From: Formicarius rufipectus
Lineage: Eukaryota; Chordata; Aves; Passeriformes; Formicariidae
Assembly (NCBI GenBank): GCA_013399695.1
Contig: VXAU01001096.1
Coordinates: 284,145-348,144 of the forward strand
Reading direction: 5' to 3'
DNA length: 64,000 bases
The notes under the pieces were generated by a model. The model ran no database searches and was not told the origin of the DNA. It was given only the letters and a program-made list of their open reading frames with translations. Each line of letters starts with the position of its first letter. Position 1 is the stretch's first letter. Made by a program: the position numbers and the translations under genes. Below, piece after piece: positions 26,291 to 37,513 of this stretch.

Positions 26291-26722
26291 GTAATACTCA
26301 ATAAAGTCAGTCCTTTTTTCAAAAGAAGCAACTAATTAATGTGATGATCTGTTTCTGCCTCTATCTCCACTGTAGAAAACATATATTGGTGTCATCTAAT
26401 TTCAACACATGACAACTACAAGGACTTAAGGAGCTTTAATTGCTGGTTCTTTCCCACTGTGTAAAAACCAAGGTTGAAAGCCTGATCCCTGTATTGGTCA
26501 GAAAGATTATGATAATTTCCCATTTAACTGCCTTCCCACCCCCAGCACTGGATTTTATTAGGTCAGTGTTTCAAAGATGTGGATATGACATCCAATAAGG
26601 ACTATGGCAGCATTCAAACAAACTTTGTACTCAGAAGAGCACAGTACAAGAGGTTTCTTCTCAGAAATATCCCATTACATCCACACTCATTTTCAACTGA
26701 GACTGAATTAGTCACAACCTAT

Positions 26723-26740
26723 TTAATGTACGTACATTAA
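26723..26740. repeat. 18-bp perfect palindrome
   Basis: TTAATGTAC directly followed by its exact reverse complement GTACATTAA, in intergenic DNA. Confidence 0.9.
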
Positions 26741-28310
26741 CACTGCAAACCCCTTTAGACTGCAAATCAGACTGGCAGAAACAGGGAGAAAAGGTTTACT
26801 CAGACATAGGAACGATTCAGGCATCCAAGCTCACAACAGTTATGACTCAATCTGGCTCAATTTCTGGCAGTCAGATTAAAATGCATTGTTTGTACCAAAT
26901 AAAGCATTAATAATAGTATTGCCTTTGTCTGCCTTTTGCACCCCATTGCTGATGAAGCCACAGGAGACAACCCCGTGCACTCCTGACACTCACAGAGACT
27001 TCACCTTCAGCTTCCTGCTCATAGGAGATTTTCTGGTGGGGCAAGGCTGGGCTCAGTGATGTAGAAGACTCTTCAGGCACTTCCCAGCTTCTCTTTATCT
27101 TGCCAAGTCCTAGGATCAGCATGGTGAGATTGTTTCTATTCATCAGGTTGTTCTGATCCAGCCACTCTTTCAGAAATGATAACACAGTGGTGTTCTCATT
27201 AATACATTTGATGAATTACATTACAAAGGGTGCAACTCTGACCCTTGCATTAACCTTTTTGTTTTGCTTTTTTCTTGGAAGAAGAGCTAACAAGGCTGAT
27301 TTCCTCACCCTGCAGGAATGCACTATCATTCCTTTGGCCCTCTGGGCAAGTTACTGTCATCTTGTTGAAACAATAGGGATGTTCTTAATTTACAGTGAAA
27401 AGAAGCTTCATAGAAATTTGTGTAATGTGACATAATTTGTGGGAAACACATTCCCTTCTCTTTGTTTTGTTTCTGTATCCGCTACACAGTCAAGTGAGTG
27501 CTTTTCAAGTAACGATTACATTACCGTGACTTTTTATACACTTCAGCCAAAGGAAGTTTTGCTTTAACGTGCATAAAATGAATGATGCAGAGACACAACT
27601 ACAGTCTCTTTCACTGAGAAGCATGTAAAATGCCAGACTACAGTGAGCATCCTAATATCCTTACACACTCTCACATTCTTTGCTCCCTATGATACTTCAA
27701 TTTGTCTTGCATTGCAGCAGAATTTGAGGGTAAAAGAATCCCACATGGATCCACTCACAGCCAGTAGCTGCAGGCCTTTACACTGACACCACTGAACAAG
27801 CACTCTAGCTCATAAAAACAAAAATAGAAGGACTGGCATTGCTGTTTCCCCCTGGTGTTCCAGCTGTGCTCTGAAGGGACAGCTGTTACCAGGTATTCAT
27901 CTCCTGTTATACAACCAAGAAAAGAAACACTTATTTCTGAATCCGGCTTTGGTTTAAGTATGACAAAAATACCAAACTTCTCAGAAAGGAAAAGTTACAG
28001 GCACTTGAAAAAGCTGAAATTAGATGCCTAGAAACAGCAAACTTGATGGAATGGGGAACCTCCAGGAGCATTTCCTCACTGAGGTGAGCCCACAGGTTTG
28101 GACCTTTGCCCTCACCTCCAGCCAAAGGGCAAGATACAGACTTGTGAGTCATGAACCCTGCTGTTCCTGACTAGGAGCTCTCACTGTCACACTTTATCTA
28201 GATGTGTCTTGAATTAGAACTGAGTAACTCCCAGTGAACTCAAGTTTTTTTGCTATAGTTCCTTTCACTTCAGTAAGCTGTGGACTACACGTACCGAGGT
28301 GCTACTGCAT

Positions 28311-28352
28311 TGTGGGATGTGTACAACTGCCTGTGGGATGTGTACAGCTGCC
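28311..28352. repeat. 21-bp tandem duplication
   Basis: Two copies of TGTGGGATGTGTACARCTGCC in tandem (28311-28331 and 28332-28352), differing at one base. Confidence 0.85.
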
Positions 28353-29899
28353 TGTGCAATTGTTCCTGGGACTAAAAGAGCCATCTGAACTGTTGCTCTT
28401 CTCACCACTGTGGAGACTTGCCCTCCCTTCCCCAGCAACACACGGCACTGACTGCTGCACCATCTATCACTGCATAAAACTGCATCGCTTGTCTGGAGAC
28501 ATAAGGACTTAGATTTTGTAGCTTCCAAAGTTTAACAGTACCCACCTGCTTTGTCTTTTTTTTCCACTACTTATGTTTCAGAAGCTCGGGCAGCAAGAAC
28601 ACACCACTTATGCAATGCAGAATGTCTCCAGCAGTAACAGCACAAATGGGCTACTTGGGAAAACATAATTTCTGGGTTGGAGTTTTCAATACATTGCTGA
28701 AAACATAATCTCTTATAATTTGAGTCCTGACTATGCTACCACCTACTAACACATAGAAAGACTTACTGTGGTGGAATTGCTCTTTAGTCTCACCATGATT
28801 AACACCTGACACAAGAGATGTAAATTCCCCAGCAGCAGTGAGCTCCGGTTAGAACAAGGTTGAGGTTTTTGTGGTTTTGAGTTGGATTTTTTTCTTCTGG
28901 AGATGAGGAAAGATAAAAAGCCATAAGAAACATGGGAGGTAACATTTTTTTCCCACCTTTCTCTCGTCCTATTTCTCAAACACAAAAGCATTTTTTTTTT
29001 CTTTCAGAATTTGCTTTGGAAACTTTAAATGCTGATGAGGAAATTTGTTGCAACAATTTTTTGAGAAATCTCCCTTCATGTACACTACCAAATTTATACT
29101 GCCCTAACTACCTGCATAGGTAATTCCTAAAATATAATTCACAGTTCAATGAACATTGGCTGTAGCTCTGGCTGATTATGTGATTCCCAACACCTTTTGG
29201 CAACTCAGTAACTAACATGGATAAATATATGAAAATACCTTCTTTCTTGACATTACATTTCTGAGCAGGCAGTGGCAATTCCACAAGCGTTTTTATCAAT
29301 CACCTGAGAGAAACAAAGAGGTAGGACTCAGCATTACCAACTCCCAAGTATTTAGAGGAATGTTTCTTTCTCCTTTCCCCCCCAGTAGAGCAGAATCAAC
29401 AAGTCTGTACAAGATAATTGAATTTTCAGCTTTAATTCTAGTCCTAATATGGCCATATAAAACCTTGAAATCATGATGCCTAACATACCTGTTATTTCGC
29501 GAACTGCTTTAGTTTAAAACTAATGCCTGATTCTGGTGAAGGTATGGGTTGTGACATGGGGAAATTGCAGAATTTTGTGTCTGTGCTGTAAAAAACTTGT
29601 ACCCAGAGTAGAAAATATTTTTCTAGGGGAAACCTCGAGGTATGGAGTTGTTCTAGACACAAACAGATCTTGATGATTTTCAGTTGCTTTGAATTTCTAT
29701 GAGTGCTGATATACAACAGTTAATGATATACGAATCAAGTATGCATCTGAAGTATTTCAGTATGCAAGAGATTTGCCATTCTGCCCTCAGCTTCAAAAAC
29801 ACCTAATTAGCAGCCAGTCCAATCTTTTAATGAGTCTGTAACATCATTTAACTCTGAAGCCACTTGCTGTGGAGATTGCCTTTTCTATTTTAATGTGAG

Positions 29900-30320
29900 T
29901 TAAATTAGGGTTTAACTTTGACTCATCTCCCAACTTTCTCAGCTGTGAACAACCCTCACAGTTCGGTGATTCGGCTGGTATTTGTTACCTGGGACATGCT
30001 GCTACATCGCTACCACCTGTCCTAACAGGCCCTCAGACGGGGCCAGATGACAAATATCAAAAAACAAAACGAAAGGGGAAACCAGCAACAAATCCTCCTA
30101 AGCTTAATTGAGTGGTGTGAAAAACGGGTTACCTCATCAGCCTTTGTAATTTTCAGGGATTAATTAAAGGATAATGTTTGCTGCAGAGGAGTTTATGAGG
30201 CAATAAATAGCTTTTGCGGCTGATTAAATGCCAAAGCAAAGCTGATAAAGGCATAAAAAAATTGCAAAAGTCATTTACTGCTTTGAATACATCTCTGCCA
30301 CGGATGCAAGTCTTCCTCAG
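29900..30320. promoter_or_regulatory. Candidate conserved non-coding element beside the CpG island
   Basis: AT-rich block with clustered homeodomain-type words (CTTAATTGAG, GGGATTAATTAAAGG, CTGATTAAATGCC, GGCAATAAATAG) and few homopolymers or repeats. It lies directly upstream (plus orientation) of the CpG island. Its texture is like developmental enhancers, but conservation is not shown. Inference only. Confidence 0.3.
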
Positions 30321-30399
30321 TGCCAGAGCAGTAACAGGCTGGCAAAACAGAAAGGAACCCCCCCTTGCCTCTGGAGACCCTGAATGGGTAAACAGATAA

Positions 30400-30790
30400 A
30401 TCCGAAGGGTGTGCAACTCCGGCCCAAACCCAGGCTGGCGCTCACCTGGCAGGAATCCGACAGGCCGCGGGTGGGGCTGGCGGCTCTGCTGCCCAGCGAA
30501 CACTCCGACAGCACAAGGGTTGCCCCCGGCCCGGCCATCCCGGCCATCCCCGGAGTGCGAGGCGGGGCTGGTTCGGGGCACACCCGGAGGGGATTAAAGG
30601 GGGGGAACGCAAAGGCGGGGCACAGGGGTGGCGGTGAGCGGCGGTGGGATCCCGGAGGGCGGCGGGGATCCTGTCGATGCCGGGCAGGCAGCGCCGCTGC
30701 GGGCGCAGCGTCACAGGCGGGGGGGCCCGTCTGTGTCCCCCTCGGCAGGGCAGTGCGGGGGGAGCGGGTGTGAACCCCCAGTCCCGAGGA
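30400..30790. promoter_or_regulatory. Orphan CpG island, possible promoter
   Basis: By hand I count about 38 CpG in roughly 390 bp, in GC-rich sequence, whereas the surrounding 20 kb has very few. Such islands are usually promoters in vertebrates. It lies between the 3' ends of two convergent genes, about 5 kb beyond the likely BTAF1 transcript end and over 15 kb from CPEB3, so it serves neither known promoter. G runs at 30599-30605, 30617-30620, 30625-30628 and 30646-30648 could form a G-quadruplex. A consensus donor CAG|GTGAGC on the minus strand (boundary 30446/30445) would fit a first exon of a minus-strand transcript. Both strands have open frames here, but they are proline/arginine/glycine-rich, as any GC-rich DNA would give, and look like no known protein. 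Confidence 0.6.
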
Positions 30791-30845
30791 GCAGGGAGGG
30801 CTCACAGGTCTGAGGCCTTGTCTTCTATTATTCTTATCTTTTTTT

Positions 30846-31128
30846 TACTCTGAGTGTGAGGGATGGTGAGGGCTTGAAGGCGGGGAAGGGTTGAGCTGGG
30901 TATTTGGAGAAGGTTCTTTACTCAAGAGGTGGCTGGGTACTGGAGCAGGCTCCCCAGGGCAGTGGTCACAGCACCAAGCCTGAGAAAGTTCCAGAAGCGT
31001 TTGGACGATGCTCTCGGGCACATGGTGTGACTCTTGGGGCTGTCCTGTGCAGGGCAAGGAGTTGGATTTGATGATCCATGTGGGTGCCTTCCAATTCAGG
31101 ATTTTCCACGGTTTTACAATTCTCTGAA
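30846..31128 (+). mobile_element. CR1 LINE 3' fragment, plus orientation
   Basis: The tail of a CR1 retrotransposon, the dominant LINE of birds. Recognisable words include ACTGGAGCAGGCTCCCCAGG, a GTTTGGACGATG segment and TTGGATTTGATGATCC, ending near ACAATTCTCTG. It is diverged. It begins directly after the CpG island. Confidence 0.8.
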
Positions 31129-34100
31129 GACAGCAGTGGCTGCTGTATCCTCACAGCTAATGTTGGGCCTTGGAGCTCGTGTTTAAGGGTTGTAGTTTCT
31201 CTCTAGGCTTCTGTGCAGGTGCAAGAAGCTGCGGGGTGTTCATAGCCATCTGCCACTTAAGCTTATTTGGACTTTGAGACTTTGAGGCTGTCTTGTTTTC
31301 TCCTTTGGGATGGCACAGCAGGTTCCTGTGTTGGGGGTTGGAGCTGCTTTTCCTGCTCAAGTGGGAAGAGGAGCAGCACACACCAGGCTCCCAGGGGTGA
31401 GGCTTTCCAATCTCTTCCACAGCGGTTCTGCAGAGGCTTCAGCAGCTGTGACCACATCTATACTGGAGGCAAAAATGCTGCAAAGTGGGATATTGGGAGA
31501 AATAAACCCAACTGAGTCATGGAAAATGTGCTGATGGCAAGTGCACCCCATGTCCCTTCCCACTCTTCGTTTTCCCTGGCCCTAGACAGCCCATGTAAAC
31601 TGTCATGGGTTTTTGTGTTTTTTTCACTCTTATTTGCTGCCTTGCTCTTCAGCTGATAAATAATAAGCACAGCCAAAGAGTGACGCAACTTTTAACTGCG
31701 AGAACACACAGTTCTGCGTTTTATAAACAATAATTAACTACTGCTGACTGTGCCGGCCGCGAGAAGCCTGAAATGCTGATCATGTCTTGCAGATTTCACC
31801 AGGACAGCAAAGAAAGCAGAAGTATCAACTTTAAATTCTGCCACAGTTGCCCTTTCCAGCTTGCAAATGAACTGATAATTTAACTGATAGGATGCCTAAG
31901 TGGGTGAGCATTACATTAGTTGTAAACACTGGTGGGCCAGCATTGACTGTTGGTTTTGTTGGTGTGCAGGATTCCTTCCTCTGCCACCTCGTGAAAACAC
32001 ATTCCCTTGAATATGAGTCTGGCCTGTATTTTGACCTTGTACCCAGAAATGAACTTTGCCCATGTTTATACAGGTATCCAAAGTGTCCAAATGAACAGGA
32101 AATAGCACCTCACTACTTTCAGTTTAGTTGATGATGATTTTGTAGTTCGTGAGTGATGACACTTGCAAAATAGAGGCACCAAGAGTGAACAGCTGCAAGT
32201 GTCCTAAAAGTGTTTTATAATTTGGACTGTGTGAAGATGTGGGCAGTATGGAAAATAGATCAGAACACAGGACAGCGTTTTCCTAAAGCCACACTTGGTT
32301 TGGTAGTGCAGAGTCGAGTAATTTTGCTCCTAAGTGAGGTGGCAGATTGAGAAGAAAGGCAGGAATTGGAGTGCATAGTTTTCTGGGAGTTGATGTCTTT
32401 TTAATGTCTTCCTTCTCTGGCTACAGCAGAGATCACGACAAATACAACTGACTTTTTTCAAGTTCTGTTCTTGCAAAGCAATTAGATTTTAACATCTGCA
32501 TTAGCTATTCCCTTGGCTTACCATTACAGATTTCTACTTGATGTCTTTATTTCTCAGATGCTAGACTGTGATTGATAATTAAATCCCTGCAAGTGCAGTA
32601 TGAGTCATGTGAAACAGGGTCAGAATACATAAGTGTGTATCTGGAGAGCACAGTATTTACTCAAAGAGAACTAACACAGAAACAGCAGCAAAGAGCACAC
32701 TGCAGCTAACCACCCAACTCGCTCACTCCCAGTATACTGGTGAAGCATTCCCCATTTATCGATGGAGTATCTAAACATCCAGTCTGCAGAAACTGAAATG
32801 CAATTACCCTGACATATGGGAAATCTCTGGCAGGCACAGACTTGGCATGGGCAACACAGCATCACCCTGCAAAGGCCCCTGGAACCAGAGTGTGTTGGAG
32901 CCATGGCCAGCACGTTCCGAAAGCTCAGTTATTTCTGAGCCTCCAACTGAGCAGCAGAGTAGTTCAATTTGCTGTATCCCTGGAAGAGCCTTTTGGCAGG
33001 ATGCAGTGTATCCTTCCTTTCCCCCCATTCCTGCAGCTTTTCCACCTGAGTCAGAGTGTATGGGTTTGAAGTTTCTGGATCGACTTCTTTCCCTTGTTTG
33101 AAAAGGGAAGTTGAGCAATAAATGTTTTCCTTTCGTATGTGGAATTTTCCTCTTACAACCTAGCAAATCCTGGTCCGATTTTACTTTAAAAGGAAATACT
33201 GCTGGTCATTATCTGTAAGAATGTGCTTGTCGATTACTTGGTAAATTAATGACAGACATCCAAGTACAAATTAGCTAACCCCATGACTGAGCTATGGAAA
33301 TAAAACAAGTTTTGAATGTGTGACTTTAAGGTTTGGGGAAGGGATAAATAACCTAACAAATCTCCTAAGTCCATGTGTGCTGGTTTGTGCAGATGTAGTG
33401 CTGCCTGGGTACAACTTGAGATGTAAAATTGCAAGTCTGGATCTCGGTATCTACAAGAAGCTCACAAAAACATCTTAACCTTAGCAAAGGACAACTATTA
33501 AAGAGCTCTTGTCTTCTTGCATATCTGCTGCTGCATCTGTCCACCTGGCTTAAAGAAAAAACTGCAAGCTTTTGATTACAAAGCAACCTAGCACAAGTCA
33601 GTTACTGCTGTGGTCCTTAAAAGCTTTAAAGCTTGCCCTGTGCCAAAGCTCTATTTAATACTGCACCCCTGGTTAGATTGAATGCTGTATTATTTACCAT
33701 TTGTGAGCAAGTTAATAAAATTTTTGATGTGTATGTTTTCATCTTAGAAATTTCCCACAGTTCCTACTGAAGCTGCCCTATTTTTGCTTGAATTAAGGCT
33801 TAATTAGAAAGATGTCCTCTTTGCTGTACAACCTGTAGAACCATAAGACAGTAATAAAACTGGGGACACCACTAGTGGTATATTAAGCATTTGTCTTTAA
33901 ATCTGGCAATTTTAAGGTGAAATACAAGCTTTGTAGAGACAGTACAAAGGAGTAAAGCAAAAATACTTGAACTAATTAGAGTTACTAAATTACTATGTAT
34001 ACCTTGGACATTCAGTGTAATTTTGATTTTGGCAAGTTTGGAAAAAAACTCCAAAAGCATTAGGGAGCAAGATAAAAAAAAAACAAAACAAAAAACAAAC

Positions 34101-34640
34101 CCAAACCACACAACCAAAAAAACCTGAACGAAAACAACCACACACAAAAAAAATCCCTGAAAAAGCAAAAAAAATAGAAAAAAAATCACAACCTCTCCAC
34201 CAGAACCTGACAACCTAGAAACCTGCAACAGCCATAACTATATTTGCAAAAAGCAAAGCAGCTTCCTGCTTCAATAGATTCCAAAGATAACATGCACAGA
34301 GACAGACTTCTTAGATTGGATTTTGCTTTAAGTACAACAGACATTGCAGATGTGTTTATGTAGACTTAGTGCACATTTGCAGATGGTAGCTCTTCACTTA
34401 GTTTTAAGTAGAATTTCAAACAGTCCTAAAATTTGGTTGAAAAGCAGCATTATGTATGCTGTTGTTTCAAAGCAGTCCTTCCAACCCAGAATGTGGTCAC
34501 CAGTAAGAGGTACTTAGTTTTCACAGGTTAGCAGGCTTTGAGAATTGGGAACTACATTAATTTGAAGATCGGGCTTTGGTGATTACTGGTGGTTTTTTTG
34601 ATGCTATTAAGTGAGATAGACTAGTTACATTTCATGCAAA
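31129..34640. other. Intergenic DNA
   Basis: No gene seen. It includes a stretch at about 31650-31830 with TAAACAATAATTAAC beside a CpG-containing GCCGGCCGCG word, which may be regulatory, and an A-rich low-complexity run at 34070-34190. Short open frames at 32804-33166 and 33872-34228 (the latter only the complement of A-rich sequence) show no domain. Confidence 0.6.
34070..34190. repeat. A-rich low-complexity run
   Basis: Runs of A broken by C and CC on the plus strand (AAACAAAACAAAAAACAAAC-type). A similar short run lies at 35012-35045. Confidence 0.85.
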
Positions 34641-34667
34641 TCACACACAGTGCATCAAGCCACGGGT

Positions 34668-34850
34668 ATGAGGCCCTGGAAAAGGTCACCCAGAGAAGTT
34701 GTAGATGCTCCACCCCTGGGAGTGTTCAAGGCCAGGTTGGATGGAGCTCTGAGCAACCCAGTCTGATAAAAGGTGTCTTTGCCATGGCAGAGGGGTTGAA
34801 GCAAGATGGTCTTTAAGATCCCTTCCAACACAAAGCATTCTATGACTATA
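34668..34850 (+). mobile_element. CR1 LINE 3' end, plus orientation
   Basis: CR1 3' tail with the diagnostic words GGGAGTGTTCAAGGCCAGGT, TGGATGGAGCTCTGAGCAAC, GATCCCTTCCAACACAAAGC and the terminal ATTCTATGA repeat. It is better preserved than the copy at 30846. Confidence 0.9.
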
Positions 34851-34855
34851 TGCAC

Positions 34856-35604
34856 AGTTCTACTCACAGTTCATGGGGTTTTTTGGGCCCCAAGTCAGTC
34901 AAGGTTTAGGCTGTGTCTTAATTAGGAGGTAATAAGTTGGAGTTGGGCAGAGCTAGAGAAGAAAATGGCTGGTGCTGAGAACTTTGCTCTTTGAGGTTCT
35001 ATTTCAGCCTAGAAATAAAAACAAAAAAAACCAAAAAAAAACCCTTTTCTATCCCAGCCCAGACTGTGGTTTGGTCCAGCTGAATACCCATTTAACAGGT
35101 CAACTGCAAGCTAGAAGCATTCCAAGAGCTATTTCTTGCTTGAGTTTTCCTGTGAATTAACACAGTTTTGTGCACTGGACACCACACAAACAAGCCAATC
35201 ATGGCAAATGGTCTGGTGGCTTGGAAAGCATAAAAGAGCTCTTCATTAAATATTAAGCTAACTAAAAATAAGGGTTTTTTTATATCCTTGATGCACAGTT
35301 CCTGCTGATTCCCATTTTGACAGTGTTAATTCACAGAACATTTAAGATCAGTCAGTGCATATAGTAATTTTGAAGCAGTTATTCTAGCTTCTCCTCTGCC
35401 CTTCCCCTTTTTTCAGGTGCACAAGTCTTTTTGATGTCATACTCAAAAGAGCCATCACTAAAATTATGGTTGCATAGCAACCTCAATGTGATAAATAACT
35501 GGTTTAAGACAGTCCTTAGCTGGGTATTTCTTTCCCAACAGGAGTAAAACAGTTTCCTACCACTGAAAAACTCTTATAAATAAAACTCTTGAAGAAAAAC
35601 ATAT
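34856..35604. other. Intergenic DNA before the BTAF1 3' end
   Basis: No gene or transposon recognised. It holds a short A-rich run at 35012-35045. Confidence 0.6.
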
Positions 35605-35629
35605 GCAGTGTTTTATGACTAGAGGTTTC

Positions 35630-35635
35630 TTTATT
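35630..35635 (-). promoter_or_regulatory. Candidate poly(A) signal, BTAF1
   Basis: Minus-strand AATAAA 1.73 kb after the BTAF1 stop, followed within about 30 bases by a CA cleavage candidate and TATGTTTTT. Confidence 0.5.
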
Positions 35636-35944
35636 CAAGGATCTCGTTACTTCTAGGCACTGTCACCAAATTACTGCACCAAGTTATCTTCAAGTATGCA
35701 GCACTCCAGCATTGTAACTTCTCTGCAAACAGAACACCATGCCCTATCTTGTCTCCCCTGCTTGGATTATCAGTTGAAAGCACAGCAGAAATATTCTAAG
35801 CATGAAGGTAGAAATTAACTAATATAATACTAGCAATCCAGCTGTAATTTCCAAAAACATTGTGGTTTTTTTTTTAATATAGTCAGCTAAGTCTTTTCTA
35901 CAAAAACAAAACTAAACATGGACAAACAAGATATATATTCCCAG

Positions 35945-35950
35945 TTTATT
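35945..35950 (-). promoter_or_regulatory. Candidate poly(A) signal, BTAF1
   Basis: Minus-strand AATAAA 1.42 kb after the BTAF1 stop, in the context AATAAACTGGG. An alternative or additional transcript end. Confidence 0.35.
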
Positions 35951-37366
35951 TTAATTTCATGGAATGCTAATTTAGTTACAATCTGGCAGTTCATAACTAC
36001 TGAAATGTGACATTAATTCATCTCCAATGCTGTAGAACTGTCTTGACTTATATAGTTTTAAAACAATCTTATTTTACAATATTTGAGGTCTCTGGTGGTT
36101 TTTAAGCTCTGATGCTTATGCATACAGCAAGCTACAAACTTTAGGTTTTATATTTATACATATATTCTATGTATCCAAACAACTGCTGTAAGTTATCTAT
36201 AATTTAATATTTATAAAAAGTGCATATACTGGTACATATGCACATCTAGAAACACTTTACTACTGCCTCCCTTTTATAAAAAGCTGCATAACATACAGCC
36301 ATATTAATCTCACTTACTGCTATTAAAGTCCTTTACTATCTTTGTTACACAATTTCAACTATCCATTACCTCAAACTTAATGTAGGTATTTCTATGTATA
36401 TTTTCTCCTAAAGAAAAAAGTCCTCCCTATTCCTTTAAGAAGCTTTAAATCATGCATCAGTTCAGTAAACTCACTTTAGCATGGATTTTAGAATCCTAGA
36501 CAGTGTAAAATCTACTTCTGGAAAACATCTGTCTGTATACTTAATTTCTTCTTTTAGTTACAAAAAATATATAGGATTGAAACATACTGAATACATGCAT
36601 CTCAAAGTGGCTATATTCTAGCCTTATAGATAAATTAAAAAAGTACACCCCTGCTAACAGGATGCAAAAATGGCCTCAAATAGGCCATTACCTGTATTTA
36701 ATAGAGATCATTACATTAAAAAGTTCAAGTGAGCTGTTCTCTCAAGATGGTGTCAAAAGACCAAATAGCCTGATATATTTATACTGAATGTACAAAGGTG
36801 GGTGCACAGATCTAGTGCCATTTAATTATTCAGTACTTCCAAGGCTTCTAAGCTTTGTCTCTGGTGGTACAAGTCCTGAAATGATCCGAATGAAAGTTAA
36901 AGTTGAAAATTGCTTTAATATACCATAAAAGCAAATTGTGTTTAAAAGAAAAATGTACACTGAACAACCTGAAATACTCACTGAAACAACTGTACAAAAC
37001 TATTATAGATACAGAAAGAAATAATGGTACTTAACTTCAAACACAAGTAACACTTGTTAACAAATGTAAAAACCTGCTTTGTTTTAATTCTTCTACCAAA
37101 TAAGAATTTGCAGCTGTTCAGAACAAGTAAAATTCAAACCACCTCACAATGTTTACATTTAAAGTTCCTTTATACAGTGCAAACATTTAAGACAGAATAA
37201 CTTCCCAGTGAAACAGGTGACACTACTTGGTGCCACTCTTGAAGATTCTTCTTTCAGTAAGTCTATTTACACATTAAGCTAAAGGTTCACTCTATATGCT
37301 TTGAAGTTTGCTGAATATCAGCAGAAAAATGTGAACTAGCAGCAGTTGCATACAAATGTGTGATGG

Positions 37367-37513
37367 TTATTTTAACGAATGCATGAAGTTTTCAAGACTA
37401 TATTCGGTGTCATACTGCTCTTGATCCCACAGTTCTCCAAGGTTTTCGAGTACTGATTTCATTGATGCTTTCCCAGAAGAGGTAGAAGTATCTGCTTTTT
37501 CAGTTTTTCCATC
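37367..37513 (-). CDS. BTAF1: BTAF1 last exon: C-terminal tail and stop
   Basis: Forty-eight codons, DGKTEKADTSTSSGK to NFMHSLK, then TAA (37367-37369). This is the acidic/aromatic C-terminal bridge (LWDQEQYDTEYSLENF) typical of BTAF1. Acceptor ...tttctttgtgaag. Confidence 0.97.
   Translation of the reverse strand, partial: DGKTEKADTSTSSGKASMKSVLENLGELWDQEQYDTEYSLENFMHSLK

Larger units (their letters stand above)
14901..29899. other. Intergenic DNA between convergent genes
   Basis: About 15 kb without a gene I can support. Open stretches are short, lack recognisable domains and show no coherent splice chain. Two weak tRNA-SINE (MIR)-like segments are suspected at about 15665-15760 and 26225-26290. 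A 21-bp near-perfect AT hairpin lies at 20426-20446, an 18-bp perfect palindrome at 26723-26740, and a 21-bp duplication at 28311-28352. No CR1 or LTR is obvious here. A non-coding transcript cannot be excluded. Confidence 0.6.
35605..37366 (-). other. BTAF1 3'UTR (end inferred)
   Basis: AT-rich sequence downstream of the BTAF1 stop on the minus strand, without repeats or open frames of note. AATAAA signals on the minus strand at 35945-35950 and 35630-35635 are plausible ends. The resulting 1.4-1.75 kb length is in the range I expect for BTAF1. Confidence 0.55.

Noticed and set aside
30317..30805. A 162-codon minus-strand open frame in the CpG island as a protein gene
   Set aside because: Overlapping open frames exist on both strands, as expected from GC-rich DNA with few stop codons. 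The sequence is Pro/Arg/Ala-rich with no recognisable domain.
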